Part shown: positions 19,624 through 27,331 of the stretch, piece by piece
How the letters are laid out: each line of letters starts with the position of its first letter
Numbering within the stretch: the first letter of the stretch is position 1
Notes under the pieces: generated by a model
What the model saw: the letters and a program-made list of their open reading frames with translations, nothing else
Database searches by the model: none
What the model was told of the DNA's origin: nothing
Translations under genes and position numbers: made by a program
Source of the DNA: CACORA01 sp044234625
GTDB lineage: Bacteria > Planctomycetota > Planctomycetia > Pirellulales > UBA1268
Direction of reading: 5' to 3'
DNA length: 38,459 nucleotides
Assembly (NCBI GenBank): GCA_044234625.1
Contig: JBIIIP010000176.1
Coordinates: 1 to 38,459 of the forward strand

Positions 19624-20013
19624 TTAGCGCCCTAGAGCCCAAGGATTTTGTGCGTACCAACGCCTCAACTCTTCGTTTGTACCGCCGTAGAGTGGCGATT
19701 CCTTCTTATCCAGGAGACCCCTAACTGCAGCTTCGTAGACGCCACCACCTGGCTGCGCCCGTCCAGTCTTCAAGTCGTTATAGGCGCCTCTCCGACCATG
19801 CGGATGCTGATTAACGGGGTTGCCATAGTTGCCACCAGCGATCTCGTCGTTTTCTCTGCCCATGTACCCGTTGTACTTGGCGGTATCAAATCCAGCGCCT
19901 ACGCCACCCCTGCCGATGGTTGAGCCGTAGTCGACATCGCCCATGTCTGGCATACCTGCACTCCTCCGCTTGATTTCTTCGAGGTAACGCCTTGGGAATT
20001 CACTGAAATTCAT
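19624..20013 (-). CDS. Hypothetical glycine-rich protein
   Basis: A 129-residue product from ATG 20013 (MNFSEFPRRYLEEIKRRSAG); a TTG at 20040 would add nine residues. The centre is Gly/Asn/Tyr-rich (YGSTIGRGGVGAGFDTAKYN). The C-terminus, LLDKKESPLYGGTNEELRRW then YAQNPWALGR, looks like an amphipathic helix. No known family. It lies downstream of the RecB-like nuclease gene (gap 37 bases) in the same direction and two bases before the next gene. Confidence 0.5.
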   Translation of the reverse strand: MNFSEFPRRYLEEIKRRSAGMPDMGDVDYGSTIGRGGVGAGFDTAKYNGYMGRENDEIAGGNYGNPVNQHPHGRRGAYNDLKTGRAQPGGGVYEAAVRGLLDKKESPLYGGTNEELRRWYAQNPWALGR

Positions 20014-20050
20014 GAAGGGGTCAAGAATCCTGTATCCCAATCATAGTGAA

Positions 20051-20803
20051 CTAGGAAGCGAGGGCTAACGCTTCCTTCTCTAGTGCGACCAAGCGCTTGT
20101 ATTCGGCGACCTTCTGCAGCCACTTGAAGCGGAAACTCCGCAATTCATGGGGGCGCAAGATGAAGGACTGGACGGTCTCTGGAGTCGTGACCAACATGCC
20201 ACCGAACTCGACATCGATACCAAGGGTCTCTTCGATGGCGATGGAGTAGGCGCCGAGCTGGAGACCGCACTTATTGAATTTCATCCAGCCAGAGAAGTGT
20301 GCTCGGTTCTCGTCCTTTGGGAAGTAGCGGCAATAAGGAGAGACAGAGGATTTGACGTCAGCCAGCCAGGCGACGCCGCCTCTGAGGCCGACGATGTCAG
20401 GACATCCGGAGTAGCCGTGCTCGTGGGACCAGATCCTGGAGATGCCATCTTCTCCAGTGCAGAAGTCCCATTCCTTACGGAGTGGCTTTTCAGACCAGAG
20501 AAAGCCTTCGTAGCGATCGAGGTGCTGGGCAACACCCTCCCAGTAGGGCAGGAGGTCATCGGGCAGATTGACCTCCTTGCCACGGATGTAGTCTTCGCAG
20601 GCGGCGTGGATTGCCGTCCCTCGTTTCGCTGCTGCTTCTCTTGCGCCGGGGTTGTTGAGATTCCAAGCTTGGAGCCGCTGGTTGGCTTTGGCTCCTGCTG
20701 TTTTCCCGAGAATGGAAGTTACCGAAGGGTAGACCCGATTGGGGTCATCTCCGGCCCTGTAATGCCGAACCCCGTTGATTTCGAATCGGGTCGGCGCTTG
20801 CAC
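20051..20803 (-). CDS. RecB/Cas4-like PD-(D/E)XK exonuclease
   Basis: A 250-residue protein. The nuclease core is visible in order: RGTAIHAACEDYI (His66), YSGCPDIVGLRGG (Asp136), AWLADVKSS (Asp149, Lys151) and LQLGAYSIAIEE (Gln182). These correspond to motifs of RecB-family phage exonucleases, which chew double-stranded ends for recombination or degrade host DNA. There is no four-Cys cluster, so a Cas4 iron-sulphur enzyme is unlikely. It starts MQAPTRFEINGVRHYRAGD. It may work with the SSB-like protein in phage recombination; that pairing is inferred. Confidence 0.82.
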   Translation of the reverse strand: MQAPTRFEINGVRHYRAGDDPNRVYPSVTSILGKTAGAKANQRLQAWNLNNPGAREAAAKRGTAIHAACEDYIRGKEVNLPDDLLPYWEGVAQHLDRYEGFLWSEKPLRKEWDFCTGEDGISRIWSHEHGYSGCPDIVGLRGGVAWLADVKSSVSPYCRYFPKDENRAHFSGWMKFNKCGLQLGAYSIAIEETLGIDVEFGGMLVTTPETVQSFILRPHELRSFRFKWLQKVAEYKRLVALEKEALALAS

Positions 20804-20858
20804 ATAGGAATTGATTTCCTTGAGTGTAACTAGATCTCATGGGGTGAAATTGCAAGCG

Positions 20859-20902
20859 GCTGATTCGGAAAGCAGGGTCGTCCAATCGGGAATGGAATCA
20901 GC
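20859..20902. promoter_or_regulatory. Inverted repeat in the spacer upstream of the nuclease gene
   Basis: GCTGATTC (20859-20866) and GAATCAGC (20895-20902) are perfect complements across a 28-base gap, between two leftward genes (stop 20915, start 20803). It could be a leader hairpin or operator. No T-tract follows, so it is a poor terminator. Confidence 0.35.
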
Positions 20903-20914
20903 CAGGAGCAGCTA

Positions 20915-21190
20915 TCACAGCAATGGCCCATAGGGCTCGCCGTCTCGGGCATGGAGCCAATCGACGGTCTCGATGTCCCTCCATTCGCCTCCGCGCTGAC
21001 TCCAGCCCTGAGTCCAGGTGAAGTAGCCCTGGAGCTTTAGGCTCATGACGCCGTTCTCGTCCTCAAAGCGAGCCAGGCGATAGGCGTCGGGCAGGGTTTT
21101 GCCACAGCGTGCAGCGACAACGCCTGCGCCAATGTCAATCTGCTTGAGGGGAGCTTGGGAGTCTTCAGGTCCAGCAAGCGAAATCGTCAT
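20915..21190 (-). CDS. Small hypothetical protein (91 residues)
   Basis: Begins MTISLAGPEDSQAPLKQIDI. The second half is beta-rich with many Trp (GYFTWTQGWSQRGGEWRDIE), ending DGEPYGPLL. No family was recognised. Its ATG overlaps the stop of the DUF551 gene (21187-21190), making it the last gene of the long coupled operon that starts at 26290. Confidence 0.55.
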   Translation of the reverse strand: MTISLAGPEDSQAPLKQIDIGAGVVAARCGKTLPDAYRLARFEDENGVMSLKLQGYFTWTQGWSQRGGEWRDIETVDWLHARDGEPYGPLL

Positions 21191-22194
21191 GGTGTTTCAG
21201 GGGTAGGTGAACTGGGTACCGGCAGGGCCCAGATGGGGAGCCAGTAGGTGAATGGGTCGCCTGCGTTCATCTTGATGAATTTGAGCTGGCACAAATCCCA
21301 CCAAAAAGCCTGTGGGTTCCACGCCCAGCATCTCCCCTTTTCATCACAATCCTCCGCCCCCGGCAGCCGCTCTGAAACGGGAATGGGCTTGCGTTCAGCA
21401 TCCATCTTCCAGGCTTGATGATCGCAGCCCGCCATGATTGCATTTGCGAACCAGCTGATCATCACATCCTCTCGTGATGCCATCTCAGGGCAAATCAGAC
21501 AAAAGGCTTTAGCCCACAGAGCAGCGTCCGTTGTGCGATCCCAGCGAGTGCCTTCGTCGTCAGTGACGTGATCAGCCACGCCAGGCTCGGGGGTGGGCAC
21601 CGGCTCGATGACGGGGTGGCCCCAGCGGGCAAGGATGGCGCGGGCTCTGTTTTCAAAAATTTCAAGCTCTTCGGCGCTATAGACACCTAATCGGAAACTT
21701 GCGGCTGCATGAACAAGTTTTTCTAGTGCATCTCTGCGCCAAAAATCCTCGCTGTAGTTTGTCGGCCCCGCACTCCTCCACCACGAAGCTGGCGGCTGGG
21801 CCAGGGATGTGGCGTTGAGCGCAGCGATCACATCTTCTATGGGCTGCATCACGCCGTCCTTCAGGATGGCAGCACCGTCCCCGCAGATGCCCTCGGTCCA
21901 GACGGGGCGATGCTCCGACACGGGCTGGTCGGGCTGGGACGGAGGTTCGCCTTTTATTTCGCCGCAGTCGCAGTATTCAGGACCTTGCTCGCACGGGCCC
22001 CCGCACTCTGCAATAGTGACTGGGCAGTAGCGATAGACCAACTCAAGCCCCTGCGGCTCCGGCTTAGCCAGTTCGGCGCGGGTGCGGTCTAGCAGGTCTT
22101 GCTCTGGATCTTCCTCCCCCCAGCCGCATTCAAGATCTTTCCGACCTTGCAGATAGTTGGCCAGTTCAGCGCACAGCTCTTTCCAATTAGCCAT
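21187..22194 (-). CDS. DUF551-containing protein
   Basis: A 335-residue product from ATG 22194 (MANWKELCAELANYL); a longer frame to 22362 lies inside the upstream gene. The C-terminal 60 residues match DUF551: KPIPVSERLPGAEDCDEKGR, then CWAWNP and FTYWLPIWALPVP. The N-terminal WKELCAEL helix is shared with the next gene. The middle has a Cys-rich patch (YCPVTIAECGGPCEQGPEYC) that may bind metal. DUF551 proteins are frequent in phages and have no known activity. It overlaps neighbours on both sides. Confidence 0.7.
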   Translation of the reverse strand: MANWKELCAELANYLQGRKDLECGWGEEDPEQDLLDRTRAELAKPEPQGLELVYRYCPVTIAECGGPCEQGPEYCDCGEIKGEPPSQPDQPVSEHRPVWTEGICGDGAAILKDGVMQPIEDVIAALNATSLAQPPASWWRSAGPTNYSEDFWRRDALEKLVHAAASFRLGVYSAEELEIFENRARAILARWGHPVIEPVPTPEPGVADHVTDDEGTRWDRTTDAALWAKAFCLICPEMASREDVMISWFANAIMAGCDHQAWKMDAERKPIPVSERLPGAEDCDEKGRCWAWNPQAFWWDLCQLKFIKMNAGDPFTYWLPIWALPVPSSPTPETP

Positions 22195-22639
22195 TTTCCA
22201 GATCCTCGGTTGCGATAGTAGACAACTGCTGGAGCAGGGTGGCGGCGCGTTCGCGCTCCGACAGTAATGGAATGGATTGCCAGTCCCGCAGTCGCCTGAC
22301 CAGCTCTTCCACCTCTCCCTCCCCCAGCTCCGGCTTGATGGCGGGGTGGGCGAGGATGGCACGGGCGACCACTCCGAAATCTGACTCGTGAAGAATTCTG
22401 CTGGCGCCCACCTGCGGCTCCACCGAGGCGTAAGCCCTGATCGTCGCTACGATCTCTCCCCCTGGGCCATGGATCGACCCTCCCCCCTCCGGATCGGGCT
22501 TGGCCAGGGCGGCATCAGCCTTAGCAATCACCGGGTCGGCTGTCGAGATGTGCTTAGTGCCGTCTTCGTGGTAAACCACACGGATAGCGTTTTCAAGAGC
22601 CTCTAGCAGCTCAGCGCACAGCGCTTTCCAATCAGTCAT
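22187..22639 (-). CDS. Hypothetical protein sharing the WKxLCAEL N-terminus
   Basis: A 150-residue product. MTDWKALCAELLEALENAIR parallels the start of the DUF551 protein that follows, as do ADAALAKPDPEG and ARAILAHPAI, so the pair probably share an ancestral domain. Proteins beginning M..W..LCAELL occur, as I recall, in marine and freshwater Synechococcus and their phages. No motif suggests an activity. The stop lies eight bases inside the next gene. Confidence 0.6.
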   Translation of the reverse strand: MTDWKALCAELLEALENAIRVVYHEDGTKHISTADPVIAKADAALAKPDPEGGGSIHGPGGEIVATIRAYASVEPQVGASRILHESDFGVVARAILAHPAIKPELGEGEVEELVRRLRDWQSIPLLSERERAATLLQQLSTIATEDLENG

Positions 22640-22928
22640 GGCTTTGTTTCCAGTCGTTTATGGTTGGAACAATGACGCGGTTGAGAGAGGCCACAGCGCC
22701 CTCCAGTTCGGAAGCCCCAGTAGAGGGGTCTTGCAGTTCATTCCAAGTGTTAATACCCGGTCGCTGTACAGCACCGTTGTTTCTGATGTCGGCCCAGCTC
22801 CAAGATTCGGCACCGTCTACATGAAGAAGAAACTGGATTTCACTAGCTGGCAGCTCGGGATGGTTGGTTGCTCGCAGGATTTGTTGAACAGCGTCTGCGA
22901 TCTCACGCTTTTGCTTGACTGAAAACAT
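22632..22928 (-). CDS. Hypothetical picocyanobacterial/phage protein
   Basis: A 98-residue product starting MFSVKQKREIADAVQQILRA, with TNHPELPASEIQFLLHVDGA then ESWSWADIRNNG. This N-terminal half is strongly conserved in proteins I recall from picocyanobacteria and their phages, but no function is known to me. The ATG shares one base with the upstream stop (TGATG at 22926-22930). The C-terminus (GAVASLNRVIVPTINDW) is a short helix. Confidence 0.6.
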   Translation of the reverse strand: MFSVKQKREIADAVQQILRATNHPELPASEIQFLLHVDGAESWSWADIRNNGAVQRPGINTWNELQDPSTGASELEGAVASLNRVIVPTINDWKQSHD

Positions 22929-23209
22929 CAGCTGTGGTCTCCTTTGGTGTTGGCGAATGGATAGGCCTCCAGCTCGGCGGCGATGGCGCTTATCTTCCGA
23001 AGCATCCTGATCCGCTCAGTAAGAACCGCAACCCCAAGATCGCTACTCATGGGGGCTGGCTTGTCTTGCGCGAGTTGCTCTTCCAGGGCGAGAAGGGCTT
23101 CGGCAATAAAGCATACCTCAGGGCACTTAGGGCCTTCATGATCGGCCCGCATGTGATAAGCATCTAGTACCGCTTGCGCGGCGGAGGAGAGTTCAGTTTC
23201 AACGGTCAT
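22928..23209 (-). CDS. Small helical hypothetical protein
   Basis: A 93-residue product beginning MTVETELSSAAQAVLDAYHM. Almost entirely helical (VCFIAEALLALEEQLAQDKP, AVLTERIRMLRKISAIAAEL), with two Cys residues. I associate the pattern SSAAQAVLDAY...ALLALEEQ with small picocyanobacterial/phage proteins of unknown function. The ATG at 23209 overlaps the stop of the subtilisin-like gene, so its translation depends on passage through that long gene. Confidence 0.55.
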   Translation of the reverse strand: MTVETELSSAAQAVLDAYHMRADHEGPKCPEVCFIAEALLALEEQLAQDKPAPMSSDLGVAVLTERIRMLRKISAIAAELEAYPFANTKGDHS

Positions 23210-25344
23210 GGGTTGGAGATGAATTGTTGGAATGGGTGATCAGCCGTGGCAAAACCGGTCTGGCTGCCATACAACTTCAGATCTGCGATTTGCATCATGT
23301 TGCCATCCGCTCTGAGGGTTGGAAACACCAGGCGGTATGTGGTCAGTGCTGACAGCCCATCAAGGGAGACGGCTGGAGCTTCTGTCAGTCGCGCAGTGGG
23401 CAACTGCAGGCCGCCTGAGATCAGAAGATCCCAGGATCCATTTCTCTGCCCATAGATCTGGTAAGAGGCAGGATCCCTGCCGGGCATGTCATTTGCTGTG
23501 GTTACCCTGAACCCAGTGAGTTGGGTCTCTCTTAAATATGAGAACTCAACACCTGACCGAGTCCCCCCGATGTTCAGGTACTTGGTGAGGGGATCACTGT
23601 CAAACGCATTCCCCACCTGCTCGAATCTGGGAGAGTCACTAAAACCGTCGAGATCCATCGCAGTGGTTCTTGATGGTGCGGGAAGAAGCCCTGGTGCTGG
23701 CGCTGGTGCCGGCGATGGCGGAACTGGCTCAGGGGCTGGTGTTGGCGGCGCTGGTGCCGGTGGTGCAGGAGCAGGTGGCGCTGGAGTGGGAGCCGGCGAG
23801 TGGCCGTAGAGCCGTAGATCTGCGATTTGCATCATGCTGCCCTCCAGCTTCAAAGTCGGGAAGATCACCCGATAGCTCGTCAGAATTGGCAGCTCTGGCA
23901 ATGCAATGCTGTTGCCAGCAGTAAGACGCGCCGCTGGCAGTTGCAAAGCACCTGAGGTGAGGAGCTGCCAGGATCCGCTCTGGAATCCATAGATCTGATA
24001 CGAGGACGGATCCCTGCCAGGTGTGTCATTCGCCGTGGACAGGGAGAAAGAACCCAGACGTGTTGGGCTTGCAAAGCGCAGCTCAACGCCTGAGTTGGCT
24101 CCACCGATGTTCAGATACTTGGTGTTCACATTGCCATCAAAGGCGTTGGCCACCTGCTCGAACACCGGGGAAGCAGTGAATCCATCCAGGTCTATTGCGG
24201 TGACTGAAACCGGCACCAGTGCTCCCGGTGGAGGTGCTGGTGTTGGAGGTGCTGTTGTTGGAGGTGCTGGAATGGGAGCAGGAGCAGGTGCCGGAGCTGG
24301 TGTTGGAGCCGGAGAAGCGCCAGTTGGTGGAGTGTTCAGGAATGCCGCTACATTCAGCCGACCGCCTGTCGCCGTTCTGCCTACCAAAGAGGCTGTCGGA
24401 GTGGTACTTGCTAGCAACGCTTCTCGAATCTGTCGAGCACTGGAGTTGGGATGCTTTGCGGCGTAAAGTGCAATCGCTCCCGCAACATGCGGCGCCGCCA
24501 TAGAACTGCCGCTCAGGGTACTGTAGTTGTTCCCTGGCAGGGTAGAATAAATTCCGGTAGATGGAGCACCCAAGTCTACCGTTGTCCTTCCATAATTAAA
24601 TTGTTGATTCCCGTCGCTGTCTATTCCTGTTACAGAGATGACGGCTTCGTAACCGGCTCTTTGCAAGGTGCTAATTCCCGATGGGTAGGAGGGGACAACA
24701 TCGCTGTCCCGACCGGCATTGCCAGAAGCAGCAACGAACAAAATGCCCGCTTGCGCGGCTCTAACCATGGCGTCTTCCATCCAAGGGCCTGTTCCACCTC
24801 CCCATGAATTGTTACTGGCCACGATGTTGAGGCCATGACGACGCTTTAGATCCGTCAGGTAATCCAAGGCCCTCTGGACCCCGATGGTCGTTCCGCCGTG
24901 ATTCCCTATGAACTTGAGGGAGATAATCTTCACGTTGGGGGCCACCCCAACCACACCTTGACCATTGCCACCAACAGCCCCGATGATGCCGGCTACATGG
25001 GTGCCGTGGCCATCTTGAGGGCCGTCGTAAATCGTATTGTCGTTTTTATCAAAATCCCAGCCGCGAATATCATCAATGTAGCCGTTTCCATCATTATCAA
25101 TTCCGTCTCCCTCTACCTCGAAGGGATTGCGCCAGATATTCGCAGCCAAATCTGGGTGGGTAAAATCCACCCCTGTGTCAATAATTCCCACATAAACATC
25201 CCTCGATCCCGTGTAGCCCGTTTTCCATGCTGCTTCGGCATTGGAGCCAAAGCCAGGGCCCATGCCCCATAAGTGGCCGTTGGTGAGGGCGGGGTCATTG
25301 ATGGTGACGCTGCTCGTGAAGAGCTGATCCTGTAGCGGTTTCAT
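23206..25344 (-). CDS. Subtilisin-like serine protease (S8) with two C-terminal discoidin-like repeats
   Basis: A 712-residue protein. Residues 45-340 are a full S8 domain: GIIDTGVD (Asp56), DGHGTHVAGI (His113), SNNSWGGG, AASGNAG (oxyanion Asn209), LSGSSMAAPHVAG (Ser281). A calcium loop DGIDNDGNGYIDD lies at 80-92. Two Pro/Ala linkers separate two repeats (about 380-515 and 565-700). Each runs from TAxDLDGFxxSPxFEQVxNAF through TKYLNIGG and TANDxPGRDPxSYQIYG to MMQIADLxLYG, and resembles F5/8-type or DUF4457-like carbohydrate-binding folds. No signal peptide or long propeptide is visible. It is coupled (ATGA) to genes on both sides. Protease activity is well supported; target and export are unknown. 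Confidence 0.92.
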   Translation of the reverse strand: MKPLQDQLFTSSVTINDPALTNGHLWGMGPGFGSNAEAAWKTGYTGSRDVYVGIIDTGVDFTHPDLAANIWRNPFEVEGDGIDNDGNGYIDDIRGWDFDKNDNTIYDGPQDGHGTHVAGIIGAVGGNGQGVVGVAPNVKIISLKFIGNHGGTTIGVQRALDYLTDLKRRHGLNIVASNNSWGGGTGPWMEDAMVRAAQAGILFVAASGNAGRDSDVVPSYPSGISTLQRAGYEAVISVTGIDSDGNQQFNYGRTTVDLGAPSTGIYSTLPGNNYSTLSGSSMAAPHVAGAIALYAAKHPNSSARQIREALLASTTPTASLVGRTATGGRLNVAAFLNTPPTGASPAPTPAPAPAPAPIPAPPTTAPPTPAPPPGALVPVSVTAIDLDGFTASPVFEQVANAFDGNVNTKYLNIGGANSGVELRFASPTRLGSFSLSTANDTPGRDPSSYQIYGFQSGSWQLLTSGALQLPAARLTAGNSIALPELPILTSYRVIFPTLKLEGSMMQIADLRLYGHSPAPTPAPPAPAPPAPAPPTPAPEPVPPSPAPAPAPGLLPAPSRTTAMDLDGFSDSPRFEQVGNAFDSDPLTKYLNIGGTRSGVEFSYLRETQLTGFRVTTANDMPGRDPASYQIYGQRNGSWDLLISGGLQLPTARLTEAPAVSLDGLSALTTYRLVFPTLRADGNMMQIADLKLYGSQTGFATADHPFQQFISNP

Positions 25345-25793
25345 GTTGATGCAGTAGCAGGTGGTTCAGTAGGCGGCTTGATATCTCCAGCCACATGCTC
25401 CAGGTAGCTGCGCCCGTCTCCGCGTTCCTGGTAAGCGTCAAGCTCTCGCAGCAATCGGCGTGCGTAAGGAATCGCGCCTTTGATCATGAGATCCTCGTAG
25501 TCGGCCGCCTTAGCAACAACCGAATCCAATCGGTCACCCAGGATGGGACCAAGGATGGAGGCGTAGACGATCACCATGGGATCAGTCTGGTACGAGCGGA
25601 AGCTGCTGCCACTGGAGGTGAAGCCGTCGATTAGGCGGTTCAACTCCGAGAGCTGCTCCAGCTGCTTCTGTTGCAATTGCTTCGTCTCCTGAAGAAGCGT
25701 GAGCCCCGAAGTGATCCCCATGCGGATCGCTCGGAGCTCGATCCCTACTAGATCCTTCGGGGGTGTCGGAGAGTCTTTGGACGAGGACGCCAT
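25341..25793 (-). CDS. Hypothetical coiled-coil protein
   Basis: A 150-residue product. IRMGITSGLTLLQETKQLQQ followed by KQLEQLSELNRLIDGF is an amphipathic coiled coil. The C-terminal half (VYASILGPILGDRLDSVVAK, RRLLRELDAYQERGD) is helical. The first 50 codons overlap the 25582-25956 frame in another phase, leaving open either two overlapping genes or a frameshift product. Its stop overlaps the protease ATG, so the protease is translated from this message. Confidence 0.6.
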   Translation of the reverse strand: MASSSKDSPTPPKDLVGIELRAIRMGITSGLTLLQETKQLQQKQLEQLSELNRLIDGFTSSGSSFRSYQTDPMVIVYASILGPILGDRLDSVVAKAADYEDLMIKGAIPYARRLLRELDAYQERGDGRSYLEHVAGDIKPPTEPPATAST

Positions 25794-25956
25794 CGAATGC
25801 TCGGCAGAATTGGAGTGATGCCCGGTGCACAGGATCGAGCTGTTTCCAGGCCTGATTGACCTGGTTTACACCGTAGCGCTCAATCAGTTGGCGCACATCC
25901 GACTTCTGTGCTGCCTCCTGCAGAAGCTGCAGAAGACCTGGGTCTGAGAACGACAT
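25582..25956 (-). CDS. Small helical protein; C-terminal half overlaps the next gene
   Basis: A 124-residue frame. The first 60 residues look genuine (MSFSDPGLLQLLQEAAQKSD, IERYGVNQVNQAWKQLDPVH). After FDGVLVQRLSD the sequence becomes low complexity (GDHFGAHASSGDEAIATEAA) where the 25341-25793 frame is clearly protein-like. The real product may therefore end near the overlap or shift frame into the downstream gene. The ATG lies inside the 3' end of the 25880 gene. Confidence 0.5.
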   Translation of the reverse strand: MSFSDPGLLQLLQEAAQKSDVRQLIERYGVNQVNQAWKQLDPVHRASLQFCRAFDGVLVQRLSDTPEGSSRDRAPSDPHGDHFGAHASSGDEAIATEAAGAALGVEPPNRRLHLQWQQLPLVPD

Positions 25957-26290
25957 ACGCGTAATCTCCTGTTGCGGAAGTCATGCCTTCAAGGGGCGCG
26001 AAAGAAATGATCAACGCAGTGTCCACCAGCTCACGCAGGCAGGCTTTGTGGGTCCATCCAATAGCAGCCTGGCTGCAACTGGAGGAAGGGGGGAGAGTCA
26101 AGAGGATGACCTCCCCCTCCCGGGCTTCGAGAACCGTCGGTGCCGAAGCGACCTGCTCGGCGGCCTCAAGAAGGCTGTACCGGTAAAAAGGAGATTTACC
26201 ATTGGCGGCGAAGTAGTCGGCGCTGGCTAGGAGCCCAACGCTGGTCGTTGAGTGCGTGACAGGACTGTCATCTTGGAGACTTTGGCTCAT
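25880..26290 (-). CDS. Hypothetical protein, first gene of the protease operon
   Basis: A 136-residue product from ATG 26290 (MSQSLQDDSPVTHSTTSVGL). A central region (ADYFAANGKSPFYRYSLLEA, REGEVILLTLPPSSSCSQAA) looks folded; the C-terminus (LRPRSSAASAGGSTEVG) is low complexity. No family recognised. It is divergent from the NblA-like gene at 26325 across a 34-base gap, so the two promoters must overlap or lie inside the genes. It heads the coupled operon running to 20915. Confidence 0.5.
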   Translation of the reverse strand: MSQSLQDDSPVTHSTTSVGLLASADYFAANGKSPFYRYSLLEAAEQVASAPTVLEAREGEVILLTLPPSSSCSQAAIGWTHKACLRELVDTALIISFAPLEGMTSATGDYAYVVLRPRSSAASAGGSTEVGCAPTD

Positions 26291-26324
26291 AGCAGTTAGC
26301 GTGTAACGAGAGTGGGCGCAATGA

Positions 26325-26600
26325 ATGACGACTGGATCGGGCATGGAGATGGAGGCAACCCTTGAAGCCCATTTCCAGTACAGGCAACTGGAGCTTCTTG
26401 TTGAGAAGGCAGGGCTCAAGGATCTCAAGGAGCTGTGCCTATTGCTGGGAAAGCACGCACTGGTTGTACAACCAGCTGCCCTCCGGTGGGCAGGGAGGGA
26501 GGCGGCGAGGGCCTTATCCCTTGGGATGCGCAATGACGCAGATCCCGGGGAGGCCCTCCTCAAGCAGCTGCAGGAAAACAGCCAGCCGCCCCACGAGTGA
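26325..26600 (+). CDS. Second NblA-like small protein
   Basis: A 91-residue product. LEAHFQYRQLELLVEKAGLK then DLKELCLLLGKHALVVQPAA has the two amphipathic helices, F-x-x-R start and regular Leu spacing of the NblA/Ycf18 group, followed by RWAGREAARAL. Similar small proteins are widespread in cyanobacteria, as I recall them. NblA itself tags phycobilisomes for degradation. This match is weaker than for the 884 gene and may only reflect a generic helical hairpin. ATG 26325 was kept; ATG 26343 would remove six residues. It is an isolated rightward gene between leftward operons. Confidence 0.45.
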   Translation: MTTGSGMEMEATLEAHFQYRQLELLVEKAGLKDLKELCLLLGKHALVVQPAALRWAGREAARALSLGMRNDADPGEALLKQLQENSQPPHE

Positions 26601-26621
26601 GCGGCCGGGCGTTACAAGCAA

Positions 26622-27317
26622 TTACCAGCCACTACCTGCAGCAACAGGAGTGCTTTCGAGTTCCTCGTCAGCACCAAGCACATCTCTTCCACCGGCTGGA
26701 ATCACAGTGGCATTCAGCTGCGGATCCGCACCTGCAGCCCCTGCTGGGGGACCAGCAAAGGGATCGCCACCCTCGAACATGGCAGGTAGCCAGATCGAGG
26801 AGCGAGATGCTTCCCACAGCTTGAATGGGGCATCGCTCTTCGAGACGGCCTTTAGCGTTGGAATCGCCGTGTAGGTGGGCTTGTTGTTTTTTGAAACCTT
26901 GGAGATGGTCAGGTAAAAATTCGCAGGCTTACCGTCATCGACCTGGTAGTCCTCGAGGGCGAGGGTCTGCTCGATTGATGTCTGGAGCGAGGGCTGGGTG
27001 ATCTCAAAGATCACGGGCTCGTCGACTCCTTTCATCAGGGCTGCCCAGCTCAGGAAGTAGAAGGGCTCCGCCTTCTCCTGGCCGTTGAAGGCCATGCCAA
27101 TGTCAGCGGCGTAGCCCCTTGGGAAGAGGGGGAACAAACGGGGGCGCTTCTCCATCGTGAAGTATTTGTAGCCGGAGATCACATGCCCAGTGGCAGCAGT
27201 GCCGCAGAGGCGGATCTCAACTGTCTTTCCCTCCGATAGGGACTTGGCATTGAAGAAGCGGTTACTGGAAAAGCGTTCGTCGGTCGGTTTGTAGTTGGTT
27301 GGGAATGGTGATGTCAT
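26622..27317 (-). CDS. Hypothetical protein beside SSB-like gene (possible ssDNA-binding accessory)
   Basis: A 231-residue product. The N-terminal 160 residues are beta-rich with many aromatic and basic residues (SLSEGKTVEIRLCGTAATGH, SGYKYFTMEKRPRLFPLFPR). They are followed by a Gly/Pro/Ala-rich disordered tail and a short end ADEELESTPVAAGSGW. A folded core plus flexible tail next to an SSB-like gene is reminiscent of phage ssDNA-binding or recombination-mediator proteins, but no family was identified. The gene lies 14 bases downstream of the SSB-like gene in the same operon. Confidence 0.5.
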   Translation of the reverse strand: MTSPFPTNYKPTDERFSSNRFFNAKSLSEGKTVEIRLCGTAATGHVISGYKYFTMEKRPRLFPLFPRGYAADIGMAFNGQEKAEPFYFLSWAALMKGVDEPVIFEITQPSLQTSIEQTLALEDYQVDDGKPANFYLTISKVSKNNKPTYTAIPTLKAVSKSDAPFKLWEASRSSIWLPAMFEGGDPFAGPPAGAAGADPQLNATVIPAGGRDVLGADEELESTPVAAGSGW

Positions 27318-27331
27318 GAATTGGGTTGGGC

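Noticed and set aside
20051..20803. Cas4 of a CRISPR system
   Set aside because: No cysteine cluster, no cas genes and no CRISPR array were seen; RecB-like phage exonuclease fits better.
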